Below, in pieces: positions 31,901-45,700 of a DNA stretch of 64,000 nucleotides. Every line of letters begins with the position of its first letter. The first letter of the stretch is position 1. Origin of the DNA: Eudorina sp. 2006-703-Eu-15. Lineage: Eukaryota; Chlorophyta; Chlorophyceae; Chlamydomonadales; Volvocaceae. The notes below the pieces were generated by a model, which was not told the DNA's origin, did not search any database, and was given only the letters and a program-made list of their open reading frames with translations. The translations under genes were made by a program, and so were the position numbers. Location: assembly GCA_003117195.1 (NCBI GenBank), contig BDSI01000129.1:186001-250000 (forward strand), given 5' to 3'.

Positions 31901-34821
31901 ACTCGTCCTCATTATACCGCTCTTCAGCGCCAGCAAACTGTACTGACTTGGTCTTCGGCGCGCAATCCTTCATCAGCGCGCATGTCTGCACCGGAGTTGC
32001 TGGTCAAGGATTATTCTTATGGAGCGGTCGTCAGTGCTGCTCACTTCGGCCGTACGTCTTGGCCAGTACGACTCTTAGCTGCTGGTCAATTATTGCAGCA
32101 GTTGGCCTGGGCGGGCTGCGGTGCCACGCACGATGTATCAGTCAGCAACCAACCCCTTCCTGCCATTCGGCCAGCAGGTGTCAGGTGCTGAGCGGCGCTC
32201 CACCACACGGCCATGCGTGTACGGCACATACACTCAATTGCGCCGTCAACGCGTGCCCTCTATCTGAGCTAGCATTTCCCCTTATGCAAACACACAATCC
32301 TCCAAATTTTCGGATGCATGCATGCCTACCCTACCTTCTGGATATTTATGATCGGCTTAATTTTGCTGCGCGCGGTTGTTGCTTACTGAATATGACGCAT
32401 TATTCTGCCCCGGAGCGTCAAAGATAGGATCGGATTGGCGGCAAGCACCTCAGCAAGGCAGAGGTCCAGATGTATGGTGAGCCCTGGCTGGTGGAGATGG
32501 GGGATCGGGGGACCGGGGCCAAGGGCGGCCGAGCGAGCGCGGCCGTCCATCTGTCATCGCCGCGCGAGAGGGTTCGTTGGTGCGTGCATGCGCCGCACAT
32601 CACAACTCGCAGCGAGCACGTACGGCGAATGAGCCGTACTTTATTTGGGATGATGGGATGGAGCTGTATGTGTCGTCGTCGTCCGCCACGTGTGGGCGCA
32701 CGCCCCTGCCTTACGGGGTGGGTTCGGGGGGCCGAGGACATCGGACATCGAGTCCAGGGGCGATCCCCGGTTGTTGCCGTCCAATGCTGTCCAGGACTAG
32801 AATAACACACGTACCCTTTGGCATACCATGATGCATGGGCGCTGGGTGGCGTTAGGTGGGTAGCGCCTGCTGTGTGGAGTAGCGCATGATGGCGCCTGAA
32901 CTGCCAAAAGCGCCTGCATGCCGAGCGAGCGCCTGCATAGCGCCCGTGTAGCTTGCTTGTGTCTGTAGAGGCTGTAGCGCCTGCTGCAGCACCTTTTGCA
33001 CCTGTAGCGGCCGGCAGGATGGCAGGTACATGTGTAGACCGACCCGACCCGACCCGACCCAACCCGACCCAACCCGACTGGGGAAGGTTCCGGGTGCCGC
33101 TGCCAGTCTGCCCCACCCCTAGAGGACACGCGCGCATCCAACCACCTGATGGTTGATGGCTGGATGGCTGAGGGGGCGACGCGCGGCGTGCGTACCGCCG
33201 CATGTGTCGACCGGGCACGTGTCCAGCCCGCCACGCATTCGGTCGGGGGCACAGCAGCTGGTCCGCCCCGATGTCGTAGTCGTCCTTACTGTCCCGTGGG
33301 TTTTGGTTTCGGGGCAGGGCGTACGGCACGGAAGTGTCGCGAGCAGCGCCACGACGTGCACGCACCTACCTCTTCGAGTAACGTCATCATATTAGAGGCC
33401 GCGGTGCAGTGAGACCTGGCTCGGTAGGGACGTGTCGGTGGGTGTCGTGTTGCTGTCGTCTATCTGTTACGGTGCACATATGTACAGCCCGTCCGTCGGC
33501 GGAGGCTTTCGTGCCTGGCGCCGAGGCATATGAATCGCCAGGTCTGTCCCCCGCCCCCGTCTGTATGTTTCTGCCCTCTGTATTGTTGTGTGTTTCGAAG
33601 AATTACGGGGAAGACGGCGCGCTGCGCGCGCGTGGATGGCTTGGCGAGGCCAACAGCTAGATAGCTAGGCGGTTGCGGGCAACGTGACGTCATGCTGTCG
33701 TGTGAAGTACGGCATTCCGTCCGTCCATCATCGAACGCACCAGGCATCATTAACGGTTGTTTGTCCGTTGGTTAAGGATATCGCTCTGGATGCACGATCT
33801 CGGTGCGTGGGTTTGCTGCCGGGAGGTGAATAACGGACGCTGCATGCCATGCGCTGATGACGGCGGGTGCTTCTGCAATATTCGCAGATGCATCGGGGTT
33901 GTTTGTTGTATCGCACTGGAAAAATCCTTCATAGTACTTCGAACGCATTTCTTGTCCGTGCACTCTAATGCCGAATGCATATTATTGAGCGAACGCTTGT
34001 TTGCAGGGGCGTGCGTGAATGCGCTGCGCTTTCCTGTGGCCATCCGCCTCACGGCACTGGCCGCCCGTGTCCTGTTTTTGAAGGGCCCTACTTCCTTGCT
34101 TGGGCATGTGTACAACAGATTCACGGCGGCGGTTATTGGTCGTTAGAACCCTCATCCGCTCGCTTTGGCCTTTCGCAACGAACCCGTCCGACAAATGCTA
34201 GTTTTGCTCGGGCAGGATGGACGGCCGCTGCACGGCTATGAGACTGCATGCGCCGCTTCTATCCGTGGGTTTCGCGCGCGTGCACTGGCGGCACTGGCGG
34301 CGCTGACGGCGCGGTCCCTCGAGGCATACATTCGTGGCTCGGGGGGACGCGGTCGTACAGTGCCGTACATGATCCCTCACCTCGTACATGGAGTCATCAA
34401 TCGATGGCCAGGGCGGGGGGGTCCCTCCTGCGTGGCTGCCGAATGAGCACGACGGGTGTGTGGCTGCCGCACACGTCGGCAGTACGGCGCTTGGAAGCAA
34501 GGGCACCGAATAAACTCTCGATCTTTCGTGAAATCTTGGTTTGGGGGAGGCAGTTGAGAGGTCCCTAGAAGCGGGGTAAGCGCCTTGCACTTTGGGCACC
34601 TTTGGGGTGCGCCCGCTGGGAATCTTTGCTGTGGAACTAGCTAGCTGCTCCCACCGCATATCGTAGTCTGGAGAGGGGAGTTCATTTTGCGGCGGGGCGG
34701 TCCGGCTTCTAGGTGTCGATGTCGAGAGATAAACTTGGCAAGACACCTTCGTTCGCTTCCTGCCTACGCCTGTCTACCTCTGTACGTGTGGGGCTGTGTG
34801 CCGTCCTGTCTCGTCTTTTCA

Positions 34822-34900
<79 letters not shown>
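34822..34900. repeat. (CTGT)n microsatellite, about 20 units
   Basis: Nearly perfect TCTG/CTGT tetranucleotide run in the gene-poor region. Confidence 0.95.
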
Positions 34901-34902
<2 letters not shown>

Positions 34903-35749
34903 ACTGTTTATCTGCTGTCCGGGTGCGCGCCACGTATCGCCCGGGTAACGAACACAGGACGCATGCAATCAAGGGGCATACATGGGCCGGGACGGGGCGG
35001 CCGCCGTTCCAGACGTCGGTGGCGGATGGAGCCTCGGAGGGAGGGGGCCCAGGGAGGGGCGGGAGCCTGTAGGTGCCCCTGCTTCCACGGCCGCAACGCT
35101 GGCGGCGTTGCCCTGTTAAGAATGTGTGCGGCAGGTGTTTGCAGGTAGGTTCGTAGTGTAGGATTAGGTTGATTGCTTGGCTGCGTGCGTGGCGGTTCAG
35201 CGAGGTGCAGAGGAGGAGGGAGGGAGGGAGGGAGAGGAGGCGAAAGAGAGTTTGTATGTGCGAGAGATAGAGGTGGTTTGTGGATTGGGAGCGAGCGTAG
35301 TAATGGCGATAGCGATAGCGATTGCGAGAGTCAGAGAGAGGGACGCAGCGTTCATGCGAGTATTGAGGTTGAGGTTTGCATCGCGGATTGGAGGGCCGTA
35401 AGAGCCCTCCCCGTCATCGCTTTGACATCGAGCCGTCCCGCGTCTTCCCGGCGCGCGCGAGAGAGAGTGAGAGTTAGACCTAGAGCTAGAGAAAAAAACC
35501 TTGTCTGCACCAGGCATACTACGTGGTTTTCAGATACTGGTTTTTCGTTGGTCGTTGTTTGGTTGTTGGTCGGTTGCTGCTTCAGAGTAGATCCAGCTGA
35601 TCGTGCGCAGTCCTCGCCGTTCCCCTTCAGCAAGCAAGGTCATAGCCAGATAGATCGGCAAGGCTGCACCGCGTGTGGCCGGAGCGTGTTGCCAGGGATA
35701 AGATAGAGCTGCTGGTTCGGCAGTAGTTAGCTGGTAGTGCATATAGCAG

Positions 35750-35908
35750 ACACGTAGACACGCGCGCATGCAATCACCACACGTAGACAGGCGCGCGCAT
35801 GCAATCACCACACGTAGACAGGCGCGCAATCACCACACGTAGACAGGCGCGCAATCACCACACGTAGACAGGCGCGCAATCACCACACGTAGACAGGCGC
35901 GCAATCAG
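35750..35908. repeat. 25-31-bp minisatellite
   Basis: About seven units of CACACGTAGACAGGCGCGC plus AATCAC. The first units carry an extra GCATGC-type insertion (31 bp) and the later ones are 25 bp. Confidence 0.85.
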
Positions 35909-38900
35909 TCGGTGAGTCGTTCACCCTAGCCTGTCAGTGCAGCGAACGAACGAATGACGTAATAACCCGCCGTATGTACGGCACACCGCCGGCCTGCTGC
36001 CAGGGAGATAGAGGTAGATAGGAATATCGATGGAGGTGATGAAGCCTAGGCCTGGCTGGCTGCTGGGCAGGGCAGATGGATGGTATGGAATGGGGCGCCA
36101 CGAACTCCGTCAGACAGTCGTTGCGGCGGAGGGTTCGTTCGTTGGTCCAGAACTGATGAGGCATGCACCTCCACGGTCGACCGGTACGAGCTACGATACA
36201 AGGTTTCGGAGCAGCAGAGTGATACTTAGTACACACAACAGCAGGGGGCGGCTAGCTAGCTAACGATTGGCGCACGACGGTTCAGATGCGAGAGTGGTGT
36301 AGTCTCGGCTCGCTGATAGGGGAGATCTGGCCGGTAGTTGCTTGTGCCTACCTCCGATAACTAACGTCGTCGTCGGTTGGACGGAATATTTGAGCGCCAT
36401 ACGATACATTGTTAGGCGACACGTACGACAGGTACGAGCAAGGGAAGGCAGAAGGGTGCGTGCGTGGTGAATCGGTCGTTGCATGCACGCGGCGCGACGC
36501 GCGAGGTGGGGGATGTAGGTGTCGGGGTGCGGGATGGTCGGAGTTGGTGTTGCGGCGTGTCTCCTGACACACATTGATGTGCGTGGTTCACAAACGACGA
36601 CCGGATTGTTGAATGTTTTGTAGTCTGGCAGTACGGCAGTACGGTACTGGTACTGAGCTGTACCGATGTTGGGCTTCAAAAACGAATGATTGTTTGGCTT
36701 GATGGACGCTGGCAGCAGCAGTGTCTGTAGCAGCGAGCTTTATCTTTTTAATTGTTTTGGGCAGCGAGGTATGGTAACGGTTGGCCATGCAGCAGGCGCG
36801 CACCATGGTTTGATTGGTTGAAACGTAAAAGTAGACGGAAGTCGTTAAGCCGTTATACCAGGTTGGCCTCTGTTTCAGTACGTACCGGTTGTTTTTAGGT
36901 ACGACACTGAGCACTCACAGGGAACAGAGTGATTTGGCAATGTAACCACCAACCAACACTTGGTCACACCAACCAACCAACCAACTATTTTATACTCGAA
37001 CATGGTACGTACGGCACTTGCGGTGAGATTGCGACCAGTCATACGCAAGAGCGAGGAAAGGGGCTGTTCGACCCTTGCGCAAGTTGGGCGCAGATAGAAC
37101 AGCCGTTGGCGGATCCGCGGGATCTATCCATAAGCCCCACATGACTCACCGACCCTCTAAAAGCGTCTCATAACACGCGCTGACGCCCTCATAACTTGCG
37201 AATCATAAGCCTCATTCATATGTATGCCAGGTGGGCCGTCGCGGGCGCCCACTTGGGCCTCCAACCGAACTGGGTCTCCAACTGAGCTGAGGAGGAGAGT
37301 AACAGGAGGGTGTGAACGGGCGGGGCGGCGCCGCAAGATAGAGGAGGCGGTGCGCCGCAGTCGTTGCCGCCCAGCAGGCAGGCAGGGCACTTGGTGCAGC
37401 AGCCACCTCAGCAGCAGGTTCGTCGTCCGGCACCCCTCCCGTCGGGGCATGTCTCAAGAAGCGCCTCAGAGCGCTCGACCCGCCTACGACGCGATAGCCC
37501 GCCATCCGGCCCAACACCCAACACCCTACGAGCCGATCCGCCGACACCCATGCGTGCCAAATCGCTCCAAGAAAGAAAGCAAGTGCCCGCCGCGGCCTCG
37601 CCCCGCGCCCTCTCATGCCCTGCCTCTTAACATAAGCCGGAAGCAATCCGCAGCATGCGTATGAAAGGCAGTACAGTGCAGTGCAGTGCGGTACGGTACG
37701 ATGCAGTGCGTTGCAGTGGGGTGCAGTACATTACGGTATGGTGCGCACGGGATGCCGCCGCGGTACCTCGCTCGGAGCAAAGGGCGTGCCCAGCTGCTGC
37801 CCATATGCCGTGCCGAGCCCCGCGGGGGCCGGAAGGGGGAAGGGGGGGGGGTTGATGTCTGAGGTGCCTCCTCTCCCTTTGTCCCGCAGCAGCCTGCATC
37901 GAATGCGATGCCGTTCTCTCTCTCGCGCGCTTGCTTGTGTACGAGGGTACCAAAAGAAACTCACAAAGAAACTCACCAACATACGAACGAAGAAACCCGG
38001 AGGCCTAAAGCATATGTATTTAAAACCCTGCAGAAAGATAGATCCCCTCCTGTGGACGGATCAGCTCGCAACACGCAGATAGAACCATGAACGAACCCTA
38101 CAACCCAGATAAAACCCGGCACGTGCCCACCCCTCCCCCCCCTTCCCCGACGCGATGCGTTATCGCTCACTCGAAAGTGCTCCCCGAGCATCGACGTCCG
38201 CTCCGACTCCGGGCCCGCAAGAGATAGCAATGTCATAACCCAGCCAACAGATTGTGAATCATCGATGAGATATTCAGACAATCCGCAAGGTTGTATAAGT
38301 TGACGGCAACAGGTCATGGGAAATCCCCTCTCATCACGGCGCCGCCTCCCTGCGTGCGCTCGACACCACCTGCTGCCCTCCATCACATCCGATACACAGC
38401 CGGATGCCTCCAGCGACCAGCCATCAGCCTCCAGCCATCCGCCATTACCGGCCAACCATCAGCCATCAGCGATCCGCCATTAGCCATCGCCTCCTCCTCC
38501 TCCTTCTCAACCGCCGCCCTCCTCCACCTTCTCAACCTCCGCCCTCCTCCAACCCCGCCCTCCTCCTCCTCCCCCTCCTGCTCCTGCCCCCCATGACGTC
38601 CTCATATCCTTCGTCTTCCGTCCTCCGGAGTACGGGGTATGGAGTACGGACACCAACCAACCCGACCCGTGCGGCCGGTCCGCCTGCCTGCCAATCTGTC
38701 GGTGGGCTCGGGAGGCTCCTTCCTCTCTTGTCATCAAAACTACTCTTCGGGTTGATTGAAGACCCGGGAGAGGCTGGTGTGATCGAACAAAAAATCCCTA
38801 GCTAGGGGGCATAAGACGTCACAGGGCGGCAGCCCCACAGTGTTGAATCGCACGCACGCACGCACGCATAAATACTGCAACACGGCATATCGTGTGTGAC

Positions 38901-39523
38901 GTGCACGGCTGAGGGGGACGACGCGGATGCGGTCGCCCAGCCACGAGCGCAGTTCGTAACGCAAAGGGTTCGTACGCAATGTACGGCCGTTCGTACACAC
39001 GTCCACCACCAGAACGCTCTGCATGCCGCACCCTTGGTTTCCTCGTACCTCCACGACCAACCGTCGCGGGGTGCGTGGCAGTCAACCCCTTCCTCGCCAT
39101 GCCATAACGACACGCGACAATATGGACGGTTGTGCTCGTCCAACATGATCGCACATTAGTACGACGCGCATCCGGCTTGCGCCATTGCTGGCGGCCGGCG
39201 GGGTAAGGCCAGTTCGTGGCAGCACTCGCCAAAAACAAACGGCGGGCGGCTCACGTCGCGGCCCTTCTGTTAGGGACCCCGTCTGACGCAACTCAACAGT
39301 ACGGCTCTCCTCAACTACCACGCAACCGACAACAGTCAACGAGTATCAACGAACCTGGGCGAGGGCCCCTCCCCGTAATCCCCCAGTGAAGCTATTCATG
39401 AAACGTCGCCCACCCCCATCCTCCAACAACAAATATGACTCAATTGCGACCAATTGGCAACCATGATGCCCAAAAGCAGAGCCCCAATAAACCCATCAGT
39501 CTGTGCAAGCGGGTTGTGTGGGG

Positions 39524-39632
<109 letters not shown>

Positions 39633-39714
39633 GAAACGGAGCCGCCGTGTACAATAAGATTAGACATATGTCTGCTGCGCGCGCGGGGCGTAAGGGTCGT
39701 CGGCCCGGAGATCT

Positions 39715-42700
39715 TCAGCGCGGCGTCGCGGAGGAGGCGGCTAACCCACGGGTCGGTGACACCGCCGCCGCCGCCGCCGACCTCTGCTGCTGCTGCAGCT
39801 GCTGCTGCCGGGCAGCCGCCGCCCCCGCCGCCGCCTCCGGTACGTCCGGCCGCGGCGTGCCGCCAATGTACGGCAGCCCGAAGAGGTCCAGCTGCGTCAG
39901 CGGCCGCTTGAATGCGCCGACGCCCACCGCCTCCGCCTGCTCCCGCGCCATTCGGTACATGTCATCCGCGGTGTAGCCGAAGCTTGCGAGGTCGGTCGAA
40001 GGGGTACCGCCGCCCCGCAGCGGAGAGCCCGGCTCCGACTGGGGGTAGCGCCCGCCGCCGCCGCCGCCGCTGGTGTTGGAGGATCCCACCGGGAGCCGTC
40101 GCTCTTGCGACCACCTGGGATTTAAGAGGGTTTTAAGAAGAGGGTTTTAAGAAGAGGATTTTAAGAAGAGGGTGTCAAGAGAGTTTCAAATGATTTTAGA
40201 GGGTTCAAAGAAGTTAAGAAAGGGGTTTTGAGAGGGTTGTTACAAGGAAGCCACAGAGAGAAAAATAAATTATGGGTACTGGTATTATGACAGGGTATGT
40301 ATGTATTCCCTTAGGGTGACACGGTGCGGGTAAAAGTTGAAATGGTCGTGAGAGTTTAGGGTGGGGTCGAGAAAGGGGTGGGGCAGACCGAGCGCGTCGT
40401 GGACGCGGACAACCCCCCCTTTTTGCTTTCCCCCTCCCCCCTCCGTGTGACGTGTGGCGTCTTAGGGTACTCACTTTTTAGACCACCGGGTCAGAATGTA
40501 CTTGAGGTCGTCCAAGGAGGGCTCCGACAGTTTGCGGTTCTGGAGCGGAGGCGCCTCGGCGTCCAGCTGCGGGAAATGTCAGGAGGTGTCGGGAGATAAG
40601 AGATAAGAGGCGGGCCAGACCAAGGAGGTGTCGCATGGCGGGCGGGCGGCGCAGGGCATCATCATAAGGAGTAGGATAAAGGACGTGGTGAGGAAAGAGT
40701 GGAAACGTAAGACCCTAGCCAGCTCGGGCGAGGAACCAACCTATCCAGCGCTACCCCACGGGCGCCTTCCGTACTGGCGCCGGATGGTGGTGGTGGCTGG
40801 TGTACGGTATGCCGTACCGACTTCACACCACGGCCACTATCCCCGATTCACGCCCGCCACCATACCGCCACTAACACATGACACCCAGGGGCGGGGCCCG
40901 GGGGAGTTATCGATGTTCAACATACCGGCCCCACCATCCGCAAAGCGCCGACCCCCGTCGCTCCTGCCCCCGCCGGCTCCAACGCGGCAGATCGGGGCCT
41001 CTCAGGCCCTCGGCTCCGAAACCCCAGTACCCCCGACCTCCTCACCTCCAACGGAAGCTCCGGGCCGCCGTCCTGTCCCTTCTGCAGCGCCGCGCCGCCG
41101 CCGCGACCCGTCGGTCCCCGCCCGCCATCTCGTCGTACTCCATTCACGCCCGCCAGATCCCGCAGCGAAAGTCCGCCGGGCGGGCCGCCGCGCGCCGTCG
41201 CCGCCGCGCCGCTGCCGCCGCCGCCGGCGTTCCGAAGGTGGCCCCCGGCGCCGCCGCTGCCGTACCGTACGGGACGGCCGCCGATGCCGCCGGTGAAAAC
41301 CATGCCGCCATCGTCCGGCTCCGTCGCAAATCTGGGACTGGACGAGAAGTACCCAATCAGCTCACGTGAGGTGCCGTACTGGCCTATCGCTTGCGTGTCC
41401 AGGGACCGAATCATCCGCGGCGGCGGCCGCAGGCGGGGCCCCTCCGCCAGCGTCGCCGTCGCCGCCGCCGCCGCCGCGGCGGCGGCGGCGGCGGCGGCGG
41501 AAGCGGGCGCCGCCGCCTGACCCGCGGCCGCCGCGGCGCCGGTGGGCAGCGCTGGCAGGACGTAGGTGGCGTGGCCGCCGGCTGAGGGTCCAGATCCGGA
41601 TCCGGATCCAGATCCTGGGCTTCCGGGTACCTGACGGAGAATGGAGCCATGCGGGTTCAGGGGGCAGATGTTGAGGGCAGGGGTTTTAGGGAACCATGAC
41701 CGCGGGCTGCAGGGGGCGGCGTTGGTGACCTGAAGTGCTGCCGCGAAAGGAGGAGGAAAGGGAGGGTCGGCGGGCAAACGCACGACGGCGAGGCACTCAC
41801 TTCCGGGCCATTCTCCAGGAGGACAACCTAAACGGAAACGCAGGTGCGCGCAACACGTTAATGCAAGGCATCTATTACATAGACTCCCAAGTCCTCATAC
41901 GCCCCTTTCCCCTCCCTGGAATGAACTAAAAGCAGGACCCACCGCCGCTGATGCGGCGGCGGCGGCGGACGCCGCCGCCACGGGTCCCAACGACGCCAGC
42001 CGTACTCGGGTCCCTCCAGGGGAGCTGCCGCTGCCCCTGGGAGAGCCCAGGCCGCCGCCGCCGCCGCCGCCGGCTGCCGCCGTCGCGTCCAAAAGCGCCG
42101 TCTCGTACACACCCATGCGCGGGAGGATGACGACGCTGTCTGGGCTCGCCGCCGCCACGGCCGCCAGACGCGACGGCGACGTGTCGGCGGCGGCGGCGCC
42201 ATGCGGACTCGACGCCCGGGCCAGGCGCGATGCGGGATGGAGGATCACGTGGTCACGGTTGTACGACGATGCCGTCGACGGCGGCAGCGAGCCGTTGGAG
42301 GACGTCGGTATCGGCGACGCCGCCGTCCCGGCGACGCGTGCATTGGCGGCCGCGGCGGCGGCCTCAGTGGCGCTGGCGGCGGCGGCGGCGGCCGCCTCCG
42401 CCGTCACCAGCGGCCCCGTGGATATGATGGTGGCTAGGCGGCTGGCGCAGAGCTTGGCGGTCTCCGCCGAGACAGCCGGCTGGGGGGTTAAGGCGATTGG
42501 GAATTGGTTGGGTTCGTTGGAAGTTGGGATTGGATTATGGGAATGTCCGGGCAGGACGACTTCACCATGCTCGACCGCCGGACGGAACTGAGACACACAC
42601 ACACACACATAAGGTCTCCCCTGCGTGTATATCGCTGCCGTACCTGTACGACAGCCGTCGCCGCGAGCACCGGCGTCGGCATCGCGCCCGCCGTGCCGTG

Positions 42701-45700
42701 CGCGCCGCCCCCCACCGCCGGCGCCAGCCGGCGGTACACATTCGCCGGTGGCACGTGGTGCTGCCCCGCCGCCAGCGGCGTCGACGACGCGCTCAGCATC
42801 GCCGCCGCCGTACGCGCCGACGGCATCGCCGCCATCGACGACGCCGATACTGCCGTACCCGGCCCGCCCAGCGACGCCGCCGACGACTGCTGCGCCGAGA
42901 GCGCCGACTGGGATTGCGACGCCGCCAGCGTTAGTGGCTCCACATGACACACCGGACTGGGCTGACTCATAAAGTACGACGACGATTGTGACCCAAGGGT
43001 CGATCGGGGGCCCCGCCAGGAGCGTTCACTGGTGTTGACGCTGGGGGTACTGCCACCGCCGCCGCCGCCGCCGCCGTCGTCGATGCGGACTCGACTGCCC
43101 CCACTCGCCGCGTCCGAATCTATAACCGCCAGGTGTATCGGAATGGACGAGAACGGCGTCAGCGGCTCGTCCTCGCCGTCGCCGTCGCCGTCAGCGGCGG
43201 CGGCGGCGGCGCTGTCCGCGGCAGCGGCGTCGTCAGGACGAGCGCCCATACCCGAGCAGGACGACGACGACGACGGCGGCGACCGATATGCTTCCGAGCT
43301 GGCGCCGCCGTCAGCGCTTGCGCCTGGCCCGTCGGATGCGGCCGCCCGATTAGCAGAATCAGCTGGCATGTTTCCGTCGTCGGCGACGCCGTCGCCGCCG
43401 TCGCCGCCGTCCTCGACGTCGCCGCCGTCAGTGGCGGGAAGGGACAGTGGTGTCACCGCCGACGGCTCCGCAGCAAAGACCATGACGCTGTGCCCGACGC
43501 CGTCGCCGCCGCCGTAGGACCCGTACGACCCATCCGACGTGGCAGTGGGCGGCGCCGCCGGCTCATCGCATTGACCGTCGTCGTCGCAGTACGACACATT
43601 GGTCGCCTGCCGCAACGTCGCGACGCAGTCGAGGCTGCTGGGTGCGGGCGTGACCACCTGCAGTTTAAACGTACGGCGCGCCGACCGACCCATGGGTCAT
43701 CATCCGCTATTCGGCTCCAATATGATGCCCAATTTCCCCGTCACCTCCACAGCTCCCGCACGTCAACCCCGCCATCGTCCCCATCCGCACACGCACACCC
43801 CACTACACCCTGGATCCCATCCGAATGCCCGTCGCAACTCCCCCTTACCTACCTTGACCCCGATCCAAACGACCGTAACCTCCCCTTTCCTACCTCGACC
43901 CGATCCGGCTGGCCGTCGTAACTTCCCTCCTTACCCACCTTGACCAGATCCGAATGGTTCTCCAGCACCAGCATCGCCACATTTCCCGCGAAGGGCAGCC
44001 CCAGCTGCATGCGGTGCGCCGCCCGGGGCCGCCCGTTGCGCGACTTGCCGCCCGCCGGGTCGGGCAGCTGACCTAGGGACGACACCCTGTCCAGGCCGCC
44101 CAGGGAGCCCTGTGAACGGTGTAGGGGTGGTGACTTGGTGAGTTGGGGCAGATGGGTACGAGCGTACGGCAGTATGTATGTACGGCGTCGTACAACAGGA
44201 GAGAATAATGGATTATTATAAATATACACGGCTACGGGCTACGGGCCACGGGCTGCCGGTCGTCTGCCCTCCGTAGAGTCCACGAGCGGCACGACGCGGT
44301 GCGACGCGAGAGCCGAGGACATAAAAAACGGCGGAAACGCCGCCCCCAAGAGCCCCTAGGTCCACCTTTCGACCTTTCGACCTTTCGATCGCACACCGTC
44401 ATATGCCACGTTCCGCACGCCGACCTCCGTCGAGACCCGCCGCTGTCATATGCGTCCTGTCGTACAATGCGTCGTACAGCGTCTGCCGTACCTGTTGCCC
44501 CAGCGCCGGCGGCGGCGCCTCCAGGCCCAGCTCGCGCGCCATGCCCGGGCTGGGCACTCGCATACGAGTGCGGGGGATGGCCACGGGCTGGGCCACCACC
44601 GTCGTGACGTGTTGGTCGCCGCCGGGGGTGACAAGGCCGTGGGGCGTCGGGCTCCACGAGGACGACTGCGACGACGGCGGCGGCGGCGACTGCGGGCCAT
44701 GGAGGGCCTTCAGCTGAGCCGCCGACTGATCCCGCGGCATTAAGTTGTCCAGCAGGTGCTGCTGCTGCTGCTGGTGTTGCTGCTGCAGGTGGTTCAAGTT
44801 TCGCTGGCTGGCGCCTGCGGCGAGGCCGCCGCCGTTGCCGCCGCTGGCGGTGGTGCTGACGGAGGCAATCCCGCCGGAGAAGGACCCGCCGCTGCCGCCA
44901 CCGCCGCCCCGGAGGGCCGGCGACGCCAGCGGCGGCGTCGGCAGGTTGTCCAGCAGCGGCGTCCCGACCGCCGATACCAGCTTCATGACGTCGCCGTGCT
45001 GTACGGCGCCCGGTACGAACAGTGACGGATGGCGGTTGACGGCGGCAGCGTACCCTGCGGTGTCCCGCGCCCCCCAACCGACACAGCGCACGCCAAGGAC
45101 GCGCAATCAAAGGTCACGCACCGTCAGTACAAAGATTGGATGGTGGATGGTGGCCTTGAGGACACCTCGCCTGTGGCCCCCGTGACCCTTTCCTGCTCCC
45201 CACAGGCCCCAGCTGCTCTCAAGCAGCGCGCCAGCCAGGAGCAAGACCCTCGCCCAGCTGCCGTACACACATCCACCAGCCAGCCAGCCAGCCAGCCGCT
45301 ATCCCTGTGCCCCCAACCCCAAGGGGCCCAGGGTCGTACCCACCCGTCAGGTGTTGCGGCCCCAGCGCCTCCACCCCTGGAGTCTTGGGCACGTAGTGCT
45401 GCAGGAAGGTGGCGGACTCGGACACTGCGGGGGCCTCTGCGGTGGCCGCTAGCCGGTGATCCATCAGCAGGGCGGAGCTCTGGGGGGCGAGGAGGGCGAG
45501 GTGGAGGGGGCGGAGGAGGGCGGGGAGGAGGGCGAGGAGGAGGGGTTGGAGGGCCAGGAGGGGGAGGATGGGGGGCAGGACGAGGAAGGAAAGGGAGGGA
45601 GAGAGACGGCGAGGGAGGGAGAGGGAGGGAGGAGAGCGGGGTGCGTGGGGTGAGAGTGAGAGTGCGGTGGAGTGCACGTGAGCGGGAGGTGCGCGCTGGG

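Larger units (their letters stand above)
25602..39523. other. About 14 kb without a recognisable gene
   Basis: No ORF here shows a family motif, consistent exon/intron structure or clear coding bias. AT-rich stretches lie at about 26950-27200 and 29880-31120. Contents seen: a SINE tail (28.9 kb), CTGT and 25-bp repeats (34.8 and 35.8 kb), a CCGAC-rich tract at 33035-33076, and many copies of the GTACGGCA word. Open frames at 31148-31498, 32418-33365 and 33757-34146 were examined and not accepted. The region may hold decayed mobile elements or non-coding RNA genes that cannot be recognised by eye. Confidence 0.45.

Noticed and set aside
32418..33365. 315-codon minus-strand frame in the gene-poor block
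   Set aside because: Arg/Pro/Ser/His-rich without a domain. It crosses the CCGAC repeat and AGCGCCTG-rich DNA, and another frame is also open. Composition looks like random GC-rich DNA.
33757..34146. 129-codon plus frame and 124-codon minus frame over the same DNA
   Set aside because: Both look mildly protein-like, but no motif, splice context or strand preference could be found.
40125..40185. GAGGGTTTTAAGAA tandem units
   Set aside because: A few diverged copies in an intron; not a telomeric repeat and not a distinct element.
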